The notes under the pieces: model-generated
Database searches by the model: none
Seen by the model: the letters and a program-made list of their open reading frames with translations, nothing else
Told to the model about the DNA's origin: nothing
Part shown: positions 17,349-26,238 of the stretch, piece by piece
How the letters are laid out: each line of letters begins with the position of its first letter
Numbering within the stretch: position 1 is the first letter of the stretch
Translations under genes and position numbers: made by a program
Assembly: GCF_048001765.1 (NCBI RefSeq)
Contig: NZ_CP181447.1
Span: forward strand, 434,001 to 498,000
Reading direction: 5' to 3'
DNA length: 64,000 nt
Origin: Bombiscardovia asteroides_K
GTDB taxonomy: Bacteria > Actinomycetota > Actinomycetes > Actinomycetales > Bifidobacteriaceae

Positions 17349-18749
17349 ATGCATAAGCTATTTCGGCTTTCGGATAATAATACCACAGTCTCTACGGAAG
17401 TGGTAGCAGGCATCACCACCTTCTTCGCCATGGCTTACATCATTGTGGTGAATCCCTCGGTGCTCTCGTCGGCAGGTATGCCTTGGGGTGCCGTCTTTCT
17501 TGCCACCCTGATTGCTGCCATCATCGGCACCCTGATCATGGGGCTGGTAGCCAACGTGCCCTACGGCGTGGCGCCAGGAGTCGGGTTGGATGCCTTCTTC
17601 ACCTTCACTGTGGTCAAGGGGCTGGGCTTCACCTGGCAGCAGACCATGTGCATGGTCTTCCTGTGCGGCCTGATCAACATTCTGGTCACGGCCACCAAGC
17701 TGCGAAAGATGATCATTCAGGCCATTCCGCCCCTGCTTCAGCACGCCATCGGCGGCGGCATCGGCGTTTTCATCGCCTATGTGGGTCTGCTCAATGTGGG
17801 TATCATCAAGTTCTCTCCTGACAAGACTTCGGCGGCAGGAGCCAACCCCGGGCTGACCACCTTCAACACCCCCGGTGTCATCCTCTTCGTCATCGGCTTG
17901 TTGCTGACCATCTTCCTTCTGATCTTTAAGTTCAAGGGCCACTTGGCCTTCATCAACAAGGGAGCCTTCGTCATCGCCATCATCGTGGTCACATTGCTGG
18001 GCATCCCCATGGGGGTCACCAGCATGGCCAAGTCGGTCGATCTGGGCCAGGCCTGGTCACAGCTGCCGCAGACCTTCCTGGCCATTTTCAGTCAGGATGG
18101 ATTCCCCGCACTCTTCTCCGACCCGGCCAAGCTGCCAGTGGTTCTGGTGACCATCTTCGCCTTCTCGCTGTCGGACACCTTCGACACCATCGGCACCTTT
18201 GTGGGTACCGGTCGGCGTTCAGGCATCTTCTCCGCCGAGGATGAGCAGGCTCTGGAGAACGGCCGCGGCTTCAGCTCCAAGATGGACAAGGCCCTGTTCG
18301 CCGATGCCACAGCAACTTCCATCGGAGCCCTCTTCGGCACTTCCAACACCACCACCTATGTGGAGTCCGCAGCGGGCATCGCAGCTGGTGGCCGGACCGG
18401 GCTGACCTCGGTGGTCATCGCCATCTGCTTCGCGCTCAGCGCCGTCTTCGCTCCGCTGATCTCAGCTGTACCATCGGCGGCCACTGCGCCCGTCCTGGTC
18501 ATTGTGGGTTGCATGATGATGAGCTCCTTCGCCGAGATTGAGTGGGGCGATCTGTCTGAGGCCATTCCGGCCTTCTTCACGGCCATCTTCATGGGCTTTG
18601 CCTACTCCATCTCCTACGGTGTGGCTGCCGGTTTCATCACTTACTGCCTGACCATGGTATGCAAGCGCAAGGGTAAGGAGGTCCACCCCATCATCTGGGC
18701 GGTCTCGGCACTCTTTGTCCTGGACTTCGTGCTTCAGGCTGTGCTCTAA
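17349..18749 (+). CDS. NCS2 (AzgA/PbuG-like) purine permease
   Basis: 466-residue membrane transporter of the AzgA subgroup, whose characterised members take up adenine, guanine or hypoxanthine with protons. Signatures are AMAYIIVVNPSVLS near the N-terminus, GVAPGVGLDAFF, and SDTFDTIGTFVGTG with GTSNTTTYVESAAGI in the second half. About twelve hydrophobic segments are present. ATG 17349 follows AAGGAA. I looked for a purine riboswitch in the 205-bp upstream region and did not find the conserved core. The exact substrate is not resolved. Confidence 0.9.
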   Translation: MHKLFRLSDNNTTVSTEVVAGITTFFAMAYIIVVNPSVLSSAGMPWGAVFLATLIAAIIGTLIMGLVANVPYGVAPGVGLDAFFTFTVVKGLGFTWQQTMCMVFLCGLINILVTATKLRKMIIQAIPPLLQHAIGGGIGVFIAYVGLLNVGIIKFSPDKTSAAGANPGLTTFNTPGVILFVIGLLLTIFLLIFKFKGHLAFINKGAFVIAIIVVTLLGIPMGVTSMAKSVDLGQAWSQLPQTFLAIFSQDGFPALFSDPAKLPVVLVTIFAFSLSDTFDTIGTFVGTGRRSGIFSAEDEQALENGRGFSSKMDKALFADATATSIGALFGTSNTTTYVESAAGIAAGGRTGLTSVVIAICFALSAVFAPLISAVPSAATAPVLVIVGCMMMSSFAEIEWGDLSEAIPAFFTAIFMGFAYSISYGVAAGFITYCLTMVCKRKGKEVHPIIWAVSALFVLDFVLQAVL

Positions 18750-18836
18750 GCCCGGTTTCGTAGACACAAGCTATCATCCATAAGCAGCATTCGTCAGAAC
18801 CATTGCTCAGCTGTGCGGGTAGTCGTCATGCTGTTG

Positions 18837-18850
18837 TCAGGTTGACCTGA
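18837..18850. promoter_or_regulatory. Perfect short palindrome in the tail of the purine permease gene region
   Basis: TCAGGT-TG-ACCTGA is a 6+6 inverted repeat overlapping TTGACC (18843-18848). CATAGA follows about 18 bp later, so it could be an operator over a short transcription unit ending at the hairpin near 18897. No gene starts there. Confidence 0.3.
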
Positions 18851-18896
18851 CTGTTTGAGGGTGTGCATAGAGTAAATCAGGCACAGAGACCGCAAA

Positions 18897-18934
18897 GGGG
18901 CCCCGTCACTACATGGGTGGCGGGGTCCCTCTCG
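18897..18934 (-). terminator. Terminator of the RCC1-repeat gene (possibly bidirectional)
   Basis: A 13-bp stem (18897-18909 with 18917-18929, two G-U pairs) around a 7-nt loop, starting 10 bp past the stop of the minus-strand RCC1 gene. The trailing T run is short (TTT) on that strand. It may also stop transcripts from the purine permease. Confidence 0.65.
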
Positions 18935-18944
18935 TTTGTGCCCG

Positions 18945-21900
18945 TCAGTGCTTGTGCCGAGCGGCAGTCTTTCCATTTTGTCCGCTTTGCGTTTCAAGGC
19001 GCTGCCGTTTGGCGGCCAGTCCGCCGACTGCAGCCAGCGAGCCGACCATGAGGATGACTAGGATGCCTGCCTCTCCGGTCAGGGGGAGTACACCATAGTG
19101 GATGAAACGGAAGGCATTGGTCTCATCGTTGGGCTGTGGAACTCCATTGAGCGTCCAGGCGATGCTGACAGTCGTGTCGCCGGCCTGATGGTTTGGTGTC
19201 AGCACGGTCCAGGCGCCATCCGGCTGCCCCGTGAAGCTCAGGCTGGTTCCACTGACACCTCCGAACTGCACTGTGGACGGGGTGCCCAGTCTGAAGGGGA
19301 AGAGCACGTTGACAGGGGAGTAGACCGTTTGCGTCGCATTGTTCCCCAACCTTCCTTGGCCATCGTCTCCCCACCCCAAGGTGCTGCCGGTGGAGGCTAT
19401 GGCCAAGGTGTGGCCAGTCCCGGCGCTGATCTTGACGAAGTGGTCGATGCCTGACGGATTGCCCATTCTGGTTGGCTTGTTCAGGCTGCCTGTGCCTCCG
19501 GTCCCCAACATGCCTGATGAGTTTTGGCCCCAGCCCCAGATGTTTCCGTTCTGGTCCAGCGCCAGTGAATTGCCGCTGACCCTGCTGCCTGTCAGCTGAG
19601 TGAAGGTGCTGACGTTTGCAGGCATGGCTACCAGGGATGGAGCAGTCCTCGTGGTGGTGTCGCCCAGACCGAGCTCTCCATTGCTGTTCCCGCCCCAGGA
19701 CCACAGGCGTCCCAGATCATCGAGGGCGGAGGAGTGGCCGCTGCCCGCGATGATCTGAACAGGCCTGAATCCGCCTGTCGGGTTGGTGCCGGGTTTGGCC
19801 TGGACGGGTGTGGAGGTGTAGCCGTTGAGTGCTACATCGCTCGTGTTGCCCAGATCACCGTTCTGGTTCGATCCCCAGCCCCAGGCACGGCCCCGGGTGT
19901 CAGTCGCCAGGGAATGCGACCCGCCCGCACTGACCTGTGCGTAGCGGAATCCCGTCGTCTCGCCTTGCGGAGTTGCGACCTGGACGGGTTTGGTGGTGAT
20001 CCTCGTCGTCGCCACAGTGCTTGAAGGAACGCCCAGTTTGCCGAACTCATTGGATCCCCAGCCCCAGGCTCTGCCCTGCCCGTCTACGGCCAGGACATGA
20101 GTGATTCCTGCGCTGACACCAGTGAGAGCGAAGTTAGTTGCCGTCATCCCGCTAGGGGCTTGCACGCGAATCGGGTTGGAGCTGTATGCAGCTGAGCCAT
20201 TGGTGGCAACGGCATTGCTGCCAAGCTGTCCGGAGCTGTTAAGCCCCCACGCCCACACGTGGCCCTGGCTATCCAAGGCCACTGAGAAGGCCCTTCCTGC
20301 ACTGACCTGTATGAATCGGTTCACGTCTGTCGGCTTTGGAATCTGAACCGGGGTCAAGCAGTCCGTTGTGGTTCCATCGCCGAGCTGTCCGTATTTATTG
20401 GCACCCCAAGCATAGATGTTTCCATCCGATCCGAGAGCCAGTGAATGATCATCGCCGGCGCTGACTTGGCTGAACCTAATGCCCCGAGCTGCAGGAGGGA
20501 CCAGGGTCACCTTGGTCTGACCGCTGTCGGGACCCTGCTTGGGAGAGGTGGTCCATTGCCCGGTACCTGCAGTCCAGTGGGCTGTCAGCTTCAGGGGACC
20601 CTTGACGGGGGAAGTAAAGTCATAGGCCACATCGCCGTTGAACCAGCCGTCGAAGAGGAAGCCAGGTCGGGTCGGGTCTTGATTCGGTCTGGAAGCCGTC
20701 TGGTCTTCGACGACCGACTGACTGATGGGCTGGCTGCCGTCGACCTTGTCAAAAGTGACGGTATAGGAGGGCGGGTCATAGGTGAAATCCAGGATGTCAT
20801 CGGGTTGCGTACCATAGAGATTCCAGGTGATGGTCGTATCCACTCGACCCTTCCTATGGGCTGGCGTCACCACCTGCCAGTTCGTACCTGCTTTTTTCAG
20901 GTTGCTGCCCAGTGTTTGGTCGAATTTGACCGCAGTAAGATCCGGTGTAAGCGGGAAGGCCGCCAAACCAGGCGTCAGCCTCATTGCCTTGCTGTTGTCA
21001 TAACCCGTGGGGATGGTCGGATCACCCAGTTGGCCCCCGCAGTTCCACCCCCAGGTATATAGGTTCCCATCTGACCCCAAGGCTAAGGATTGCTCCCAGC
21101 CAGCATAGAGCCGAACCCAGCTGGTTTCCTGTCCAGCCACGGATGGTTTAGGCTTTTGCACAGGCCGGGGTCTGGTGATGTAGCTGGTTTGGCCGGTAGG
21201 GACGTCTGGCAAGCCCAAATCGCCGTACCAGTTGACGCCCCAGGTATAAAGATTGCCATCTGAACCGATACCCATGCCATGATAGTCCCTGCCCATGACC
21301 TGCTTCCAGGTGAATCCTGCAGGTGTCCCATTCGGACGAGGTATGAGAGTCGGCACATGCCTGTCTGTTGTGGTGCCGTCTCCCAGACGCCCGCTGTCGT
21401 TCCACCCCCAGCCGTAAAGATCCCCGTTCGTAGTGATGGCGAAACTGTAATCGGCTCCTACATTGAATTGCGAGAAGGTGACCCCATTGGGCTGAAGGAC
21501 TTGGGTGGGTGTCAAACGATCTGTTGTGGTACCGTCTCCTAGGCGACCATAACTGTTCCATCCCCAGGCATAGAGTTTTCCGTCGGATCCCATGGCCATG
21601 GAACTGTACCGTCCCGTGGCCGGCTGGGTGAAGGTGATTCCCGTCGGCTTGCTTACGGGGACGGGTTTAGCGCTGTATGCAGCTGGATTGTTGGGACCTC
21701 TCGGAACGCTGGTATTGCCGAGTTGCCCATATGCGTTGAGTCCCCATGCATAGAGATTGCCATCTGAGCCCAAGGCCACAGTATGGTCCCACCGGGTTTC
21801 TGCCTGCTTCCAGGTAAATCCTGGCGCGGCTCCATCCGGCTTTTTCACCGGGGCAGGTCTGCTGCGGTTCTCGGTGGTTCCATCGCCCAGCTGTCCAGAA

Positions 21901-22787
21901 GCATTGAATCCCCAAGTGTAGAGGTTGCCATCCGAACCCATGGCCAGGGCGGAATGATCGCCAGCGTCCACCTTCGTGAAAATGAATCCTTTTGGCACAT
22001 TGGCTGGCTTAGAAACTTTTATTGGGGATTGCCGATCGATGTTTGTACCGTCGCCTTGCTGACCATAAGCGTTTTTGCCCCAGGAATAGATGTTGCCGTC
22101 CGAGCCAAGAGCCAACGACTGGGTGGACCCTGACGTGATTTGTGAAAATTTGATGCCCCGGGTCGCTGGTGGAGCTACCGTCACAGTGGTGCCACCTGAT
22201 ATGGCTCCATGTGCAGGTGCCAAGGACCAATGGCCGTCGCCGGCTGTCCAGTTTGCGGTCAGCTTCAGGTTGTTGGTGACAGGCTGGTTGAAGTCGTAAG
22301 CTACCTGGCCGATAAACCAGCCGTCGAAGAGGTATCCCTGCCTGGTGGGATCGGTCGGTCGTTTCGCAAGACCTCCCGAAAGGACAATCTGAGAGTCAGG
22401 GGTTGCTGTGTCGGCTTGGACGGTATCAAAGGTGACCGAACATTGATTATTTGGGCAGGGGGTTGTCGATCGGGTGGAAGGGGTAGGGATTGCCGAGCCT
22501 AGTGAAGTGGGGGATGGAAAGGTGGGAGAGGGTGTTGTTTGGATAGGGGAATCCAGCTTTTGAGTTTCTGTTGGCAAGGAAGCAATAGAAGGAGTTTGGG
22601 TTGAGCTAGGTATACCAGGGGTCACCCCTTCGCCTTGGTTTTCCACGCTTTGCGATGCTGTCGGGGATGCGGTCGCATCCGCCTGTGCCAGGTCAATTCC
22701 TGAGAGATTTGCTAATGTGAGCCCTGAGGCGATAATGGCTGCAAGAGAAGCTATGCAGCATGCACGACTCCTGGATGACGATTGCAT
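18945..22787 (-). CDS. Large LPXTG-anchored surface protein with two InlB-type repeats and RCC1 propeller repeats
   Basis: 1280 residues from ATG 22787, which has GAGGAGG just upstream. Order: signal peptide, Ser/Thr/Pro-rich linker (to about residue 120), an InlB/Listeria-Bacteroides-type repeat containing GYLFDGW, a block of seven RCC1-like repeats (each with WGxNxxGxLGD-type cores), a second InlB-type repeat with GFLFDGW, a second block of seven RCC1-like repeats, then LPLTGE, a hydrophobic helix and a basic tail. The two halves look like an internal duplication. RCC1 repeats form seven-bladed propellers, so two propellers on a wall-anchored stalk are predicted. The ligand is unknown, and host or cell-cell adhesion is an inference. 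Confidence 0.88.
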   Translation of the reverse strand: MQSSSRSRACCIASLAAIIASGLTLANLSGIDLAQADATASPTASQSVENQGEGVTPGIPSSTQTPSIASLPTETQKLDSPIQTTPSPTFPSPTSLGSAIPTPSTRSTTPCPNNQCSVTFDTVQADTATPDSQIVLSGGLAKRPTDPTRQGYLFDGWFIGQVAYDFNQPVTNNLKLTANWTAGDGHWSLAPAHGAISGGTTVTVAPPATRGIKFSQITSGSTQSLALGSDGNIYSWGKNAYGQQGDGTNIDRQSPIKVSKPANVPKGFIFTKVDAGDHSALAMGSDGNLYTWGFNASGQLGDGTTENRSRPAPVKKPDGAAPGFTWKQAETRWDHTVALGSDGNLYAWGLNAYGQLGNTSVPRGPNNPAAYSAKPVPVSKPTGITFTQPATGRYSSMAMGSDGKLYAWGWNSYGRLGDGTTTDRLTPTQVLQPNGVTFSQFNVGADYSFAITTNGDLYGWGWNDSGRLGDGTTTDRHVPTLIPRPNGTPAGFTWKQVMGRDYHGMGIGSDGNLYTWGVNWYGDLGLPDVPTGQTSYITRPRPVQKPKPSVAGQETSWVRLYAGWEQSLALGSDGNLYTWGWNCGGQLGDPTIPTGYDNSKAMRLTPGLAAFPLTPDLTAVKFDQTLGSNLKKAGTNWQVVTPAHRKGRVDTTITWNLYGTQPDDILDFTYDPPSYTVTFDKVDGSQPISQSVVEDQTASRPNQDPTRPGFLFDGWFNGDVAYDFTSPVKGPLKLTAHWTAGTGQWTTSPKQGPDSGQTKVTLVPPAARGIRFSQVSAGDDHSLALGSDGNIYAWGANKYGQLGDGTTTDCLTPVQIPKPTDVNRFIQVSAGRAFSVALDSQGHVWAWGLNSSGQLGSNAVATNGSAAYSSNPIRVQAPSGMTATNFALTGVSAGITHVLAVDGQGRAWGWGSNEFGKLGVPSSTVATTRITTKPVQVATPQGETTGFRYAQVSAGGSHSLATDTRGRAWGWGSNQNGDLGNTSDVALNGYTSTPVQAKPGTNPTGGFRPVQIIAGSGHSSALDDLGRLWSWGGNSNGELGLGDTTTRTAPSLVAMPANVSTFTQLTGSRVSGNSLALDQNGNIWGWGQNSSGMLGTGGTGSLNKPTRMGNPSGIDHFVKISAGTGHTLAIASTGSTLGWGDDGQGRLGNNATQTVYSPVNVLFPFRLGTPSTVQFGGVSGTSLSFTGQPDGAWTVLTPNHQAGDTTVSIAWTLNGVPQPNDETNAFRFIHYGVLPLTGEAGILVILMVGSLAAVGGLAAKRQRLETQSGQNGKTAARHKH

Positions 22788-22883
22788 ACGGTCCTCCTCG
22801 AAAGCAACGGCGCATGCAAGGTGGCACCTGCATCCCCAGCTCAATCCCCATGGCCAACGTGCATGACGTTCAATTGAAATCAG

Positions 22884-22911
22884 TTTATATCATGTGGTTC
22901 TGGAATACCAA
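22884..22911 (-). promoter_or_regulatory. Candidate promoter of the RCC1-repeat surface protein
   Basis: On the minus strand TTGGTA (22911-22906), 16 bp, then TATAAA (22889-22884), about 95 nt upstream of the ATG at 22787. The surrounding bases are locally AT-rich. Confidence 0.5.
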
Positions 22912-22984
22912 GTTCTCATTGAGGCCTGTCTTTTGCCTTGGTGGTCGGATTTGCGGCAGGAAATTGGGATTGGTTGTTTCGTGG

Positions 22985-23032
22985 ATATAGAAAGAACTTC
23001 CGGCAAGCCGAACCAGCCTGCAGGAAGTTCCT
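22985..23032 (-). terminator. Rho-independent terminator of the G5-domain lytic protein gene
   Basis: Long interrupted stem on the minus strand: GAACTTCC paired with GGAAGTTC at the outer ends (22994-23030), with an inner GCAGGC/GCTTGC stem, followed by TTTCTAT. It begins about 25 bp after the stop at 23055. Confidence 0.8.
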
Positions 23033-23054
23033 GATTGAGTTGTATGAAAAGGGA

Positions 23055-24062
23055 TCAGTACCAGTTGGTCGCCTGGGATTGGGCCCATGCACCGCAGGGG
23101 TTCCCGTAACGGCCCTGGATATATCCCAGTCCCCAAACAATCTGGGTATGGGCGTCGGTCTGCCAGTTGGGACCGGCCGAGGCCATCTTGCTACCGGGCA
23201 ATGCCTGAGGGATGCCGTAGGCACCCGATGGGTTGGAGGCGTTGGTCCGCCAGCCGGACTCCTTGTTCCACAGCTGTACCAGGCAGGTGAACTGGTCTTC
23301 GCCCCAGCCACGGGAGGTGACCAGATCGTGGGCGATGCTTTGGGCTGTACCCACGGGGACCGTGGTGGTGGTCGAACCGGACTTTGCGGGAGTGCCGCCG
23401 CCGGTGCCCACCAGGACCACCTTGTCCACAGGGACCGTTTTGACGAAGGAGGCGAAGATATTGCTGGTCAGGTGCTTATTGCCGGCTGCGGTGACCAGGC
23501 TGGTGGTCTCCATGACGCCGTTCTGTCCCTCCGTCTTGACCTTGGTGGTGCCTGCTGGGAGGGAGCTGGTCTTCTCCTCGATGGTGTTGAAGGGAATGGG
23601 AGAATCTTCCGTCTTGACCTGGGCGTCGGCCCGGTCGATGCGGATGACGGTCTTCTCAGTGACGCGAGTGGTCAGGGACGGGGTGATCTGGTCCCCCGGC
23701 TGCAGGGTGATGTCCCCGGCCTCCAGCACGGATTTGACATCGGTGAAGCCCGTTCCCAGGACCACCTTGTTCTTCCCGTTGATCTGAACATTTACATAGG
23801 AGGTGTTCGCATTAGCGCCGCCCGCACCGTTGCGGATGGCCTGCCTGGTGCTGCCACGGGACACTGTGTCCACATCTTGGGTGGCTGAATAGGATGTTAC
23901 GCCTGACTTGGCTGAGCTCTCAGTGGATGTGTAGAAGTCGCGCGAGACGAAGCCTGCGCCAACGACCATGCCGAGAACAGTGACACCGGCAGCCAACCGC
24001 AGCCACTGACGCTTGGTCAGGGCCTTGACCGCACTCATCCGTCCTCTACGGTGGTTCGCCAT
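23055..24062 (-). CDS. G5-domain cell-wall protein with C-terminal lytic transglycosylase-like domain
   Basis: 335 residues: a basic N-terminus and signal anchor (about 20-42), a ubiquitin-like DUF348 segment (YVNVQINGKNKVVLGTG region), a G5 domain (about 135-220), a Thr-rich linker and a C-terminal lysozyme-fold domain of about 90 residues with WNKESGW, where the Glu is the probable catalytic acid, and AYGIPQALPGSKM. The layout is that of actinobacterial resuscitation-promoting-factor-like muralytic enzymes. ATG 24062 follows AGAGGAGAG. The catalytic part resembles the transglycosylase domain common in lactobacilli and bifidobacteria rather than a classical Rpf domain. Confidence 0.87.
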   Translation of the reverse strand: MANHRRGRMSAVKALTKRQWLRLAAGVTVLGMVVGAGFVSRDFYTSTESSAKSGVTSYSATQDVDTVSRGSTRQAIRNGAGGANANTSYVNVQINGKNKVVLGTGFTDVKSVLEAGDITLQPGDQITPSLTTRVTEKTVIRIDRADAQVKTEDSPIPFNTIEEKTSSLPAGTTKVKTEGQNGVMETTSLVTAAGNKHLTSNIFASFVKTVPVDKVVLVGTGGGTPAKSGSTTTTVPVGTAQSIAHDLVTSRGWGEDQFTCLVQLWNKESGWRTNASNPSGAYGIPQALPGSKMASAGPNWQTDAHTQIVWGLGYIQGRYGNPCGAWAQSQATNWY

Positions 24063-24211
24063 TACTCTCCTCTGTTGAACCGACAGATCCTCAGTGATCA
24101 GTCGACGTAACGCTTCCTATCGACCACATGCTTCCGGTAGCGCCGAAAGGGTCACTGGACAAACACAGCAATACTTTAGTGCAAATTGGTCTTGGAGCCA
24201 ACTCGACTGTC

Positions 24212-24556
24212 TCAGGCCCGCGCAGGGGTTGACAAATCGGCCTTACGAGCCTGATCAATAAGATCGTCCAGGTCCGAAGACCTGAGAGCGCCGGCCTGCT
24301 TGAAGATGATCTGCCCTTGCTTGGTGATCATCAGTGTAGGCACCGCCTGGATGTCGGCGGCCGCGGCCAGATCCTGGTTCTGGTCGATGTCCACCTTGCC
24401 GAAGACGATGTCGGTGTTGGCCTGCGAAGCCTTCTCGAAAATGGGGCCAAAGGCCTTGCAGGGTCCGCACCAGGTGGCCCAGAAGTCAATCAGCACCAGG
24501 TCGTTGTCCTTGATGGTTTGCTCGAAGTTCTCCGAAGTAATAGTCGTGGTGGCCAT
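24212..24556 (-). CDS. trxA: Thioredoxin
   Basis: 114-residue cytoplasmic disulfide reductase with the classic active site WCGPC, a cis-Pro in AVPTLM and Asp in FGKVDIDQN. Start at 24556 is chosen because AAGGAG lies 8 nt upstream. An in-frame ATG at 24622 would add a non-thioredoxin tail. No reductase gene is next to it. Confidence 0.93.
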   Translation of the reverse strand: MATTTITSENFEQTIKDNDLVLIDFWATWCGPCKAFGPIFEKASQANTDIVFGKVDIDQNQDLAAAADIQAVPTLMITKQGQIIFKQAGALRSSDLDDLIDQARKADLSTPARA

Positions 24557-24715
24557 GATAACGCTCCTTGAAGTAGTTTGACTGTCGCGCGGGAAGCTCC
24601 CGTGCTTAGCAACCGCTTTCAATCATCAGCATTCCATCAAGGCTGGAGAAACCGCCCGAATATGCTCTGGGTGGAGATGTCCGCCGGGGTCACGTGGGCG
24701 GTCAAGACTGGTACG

Positions 24716-24721
24716 GATAAT
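24716..24721 (+). promoter_or_regulatory. -10 box of leaderless type before the Nudix-like gene
   Basis: GATAAT, then GGAGCC, then ATG at 24728 (6 nt). No -35-like hexamer at 16-18 bp. The spacing predicts a transcript starting at or next to the ATG. Confidence 0.55.
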
Positions 24722-24727
24722 GGAGCC

Positions 24728-25357
24728 ATGCCAGTGCTGAACGACGAGATTCCCGATGATGACGACTTCGATGCCGATCGCGACCGTGGTGCCTTCTCAC
24801 ACATCACCCCGGAGGACTTCAACCGGGGTTTTTCGGGCTCGAATCCCCCTGGGTGGCTGGACCGTGACGCCATCGACCGTGCCCGGCGTTGCCTGCCCAT
24901 GCCCTATGTTGAGGTAGTGCCGGTTCGCGTGGATGACATGAGTGCCGTCACCCAGGTCGGCACCCTTCTGCGCGTGGACGATCAGGGCAATATAGAGCGC
25001 ACCCTGATCACCGGAAGGATTCTCTACCACGAAACCATCAGGGAGGCCCTGGCCAGAAACATCGCCAAGGATCTTGGCCAGCTGGCCCTGCCCATGCTGC
25101 CTGCCAGCCCCCAGCCCTTCACCGTGGCCGAGTTCTTCCCCACGCCGGGGGTCTCGGAGTACTACGACCCGCGTCAGCATGCCATCGCTCTGTGCTACCT
25201 GGTGCCGGTGGCCGGGGACTGCAAGCCCCAGGACGAGACCTTGGATGTGGAATGGATCGATCCCAAGGGGGACATGCTGGAGTCCTTCATGAGCCAGATG
25301 CCTGGCGGACACGGGAAGGTACTGATGAGCGCCCTGACCTGGGCTGGTGCACTATGA
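24728..25357 (+). CDS. Nudix-fold-like protein (DUF4916 type), function unknown
   Basis: 209 residues, acidic N-terminus, soluble. The body resembles the DUF4916 proteins of actinobacteria, which have a Nudix-like fold but no recognisable full Nudix box here. It contains a conserved-looking TVAEFFPTPGVSEYYDPRQH segment. The ATG at 24728 is chosen for the GATAAT-N6-ATG arrangement. The frame stays open upstream to 24578 but with weaker starts. It runs straight into an alpha/beta hydrolase and NudC, so the three may act together in clearing damaged nucleotides or cofactors. This is inference from position. Confidence 0.75.
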   Translation: MPVLNDEIPDDDDFDADRDRGAFSHITPEDFNRGFSGSNPPGWLDRDAIDRARRCLPMPYVEVVPVRVDDMSAVTQVGTLLRVDDQGNIERTLITGRILYHETIREALARNIAKDLGQLALPMLPASPQPFTVAEFFPTPGVSEYYDPRQHAIALCYLVPVAGDCKPQDETLDVEWIDPKGDMLESFMSQMPGGHGKVLMSALTWAGAL

Positions 25358-25380
25358 GACGCGAACCCTTGGAGGCGGGC

Positions 25381-26238
25381 ATGAGCATTGCCAATACCGA
25401 ATATCGCCAGGGGAAGGGTCTGCCCTTGGTGTTGGTACATGCCTTTCCAGTGGACCACCACATGTGGGATCGGTGCGCGGCCTCATTGATTGCTCAGGCG
25501 GATCGTGCGGGTATGAACCCCTTCCCGGTCTATGCCCCGGATATGCCTGGAGCAGGCGATTGCCCCCTGCCCGGGCCGGCATCCTGCGGCCCGGCAGACT
25601 CTGATGGCGCCCTGCCTGGTGCCTTGGATGCTATGGCTCGTGCCTTTGTGGACATGATCGCCGCCACGGGGGCACAGAAGGCCATCTGGGTCGGTCTTTC
25701 CATGGGAGGCTACCTGGTTGAGGCCGTAGCCAGGCTTTATCCGCAGATGGTTGCAGGGCTGGCCCTGTGCGACACCACCATGATGGCTGACCGTCCGGCC
25801 TCCCGGGCCAAGCGGCTGCAGATCGCCCGAACCTGCGAGGAGGAGGGGACGCTCAATCCGGTCATGCACTTCGCCAGGCCCCAGGAGGGCGATTCCATGG
25901 TCAAGCGTTCGCCCGCCTTCGTACAGACCATGACCGAATGGATACAGTCTCAGGACCCCCGGGGCATCGCCTGGCGGGAGCGGATGGCTGCGGGCCGTCC
26001 GGATCAGAGTGATCTGGTCGGTCGCATCAGGGTTCCCGTGGCCCTGGTCAGCGGCCGCTGTGATCCCTCCAGCCCTCCACGCACCATGGAGCCTATGGCT
26101 CAGGCCATGCGTCAGGCCGGAACGGACGTTACCTTCACCGCCATTGACGACTGCGGCCACTTCAGCGCCGTTGAGCATCCGAATCAGGTGGCTGCTGCCC
26201 TGCTGGATCTGGTTCGTCGTGTAGGGAGGCTCTCATGA
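25381..26238 (+). CDS. Alpha/beta hydrolase
   Basis: 285 residues from the ATG at 25381 (GGAGG with 5-nt spacing). Nucleophile elbow GLSMGG (Ser107), oxyanion region HAFPVDHHMW and catalytic His260 in DCGHFSAVEHP are visible. The acid is probably the Asp in SGRCDPSSPP. An alternative ATG at 25354 overlaps the upstream stop by 4 bp and adds nine residues. The stop overlaps the NudC start (ATGA). The substrate is unknown and the family is broad. Confidence 0.85.
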   Translation: MSIANTEYRQGKGLPLVLVHAFPVDHHMWDRCAASLIAQADRAGMNPFPVYAPDMPGAGDCPLPGPASCGPADSDGALPGALDAMARAFVDMIAATGAQKAIWVGLSMGGYLVEAVARLYPQMVAGLALCDTTMMADRPASRAKRLQIARTCEEEGTLNPVMHFARPQEGDSMVKRSPAFVQTMTEWIQSQDPRGIAWRERMAAGRPDQSDLVGRIRVPVALVSGRCDPSSPPRTMEPMAQAMRQAGTDVTFTAIDDCGHFSAVEHPNQVAAALLDLVRRVGRLS

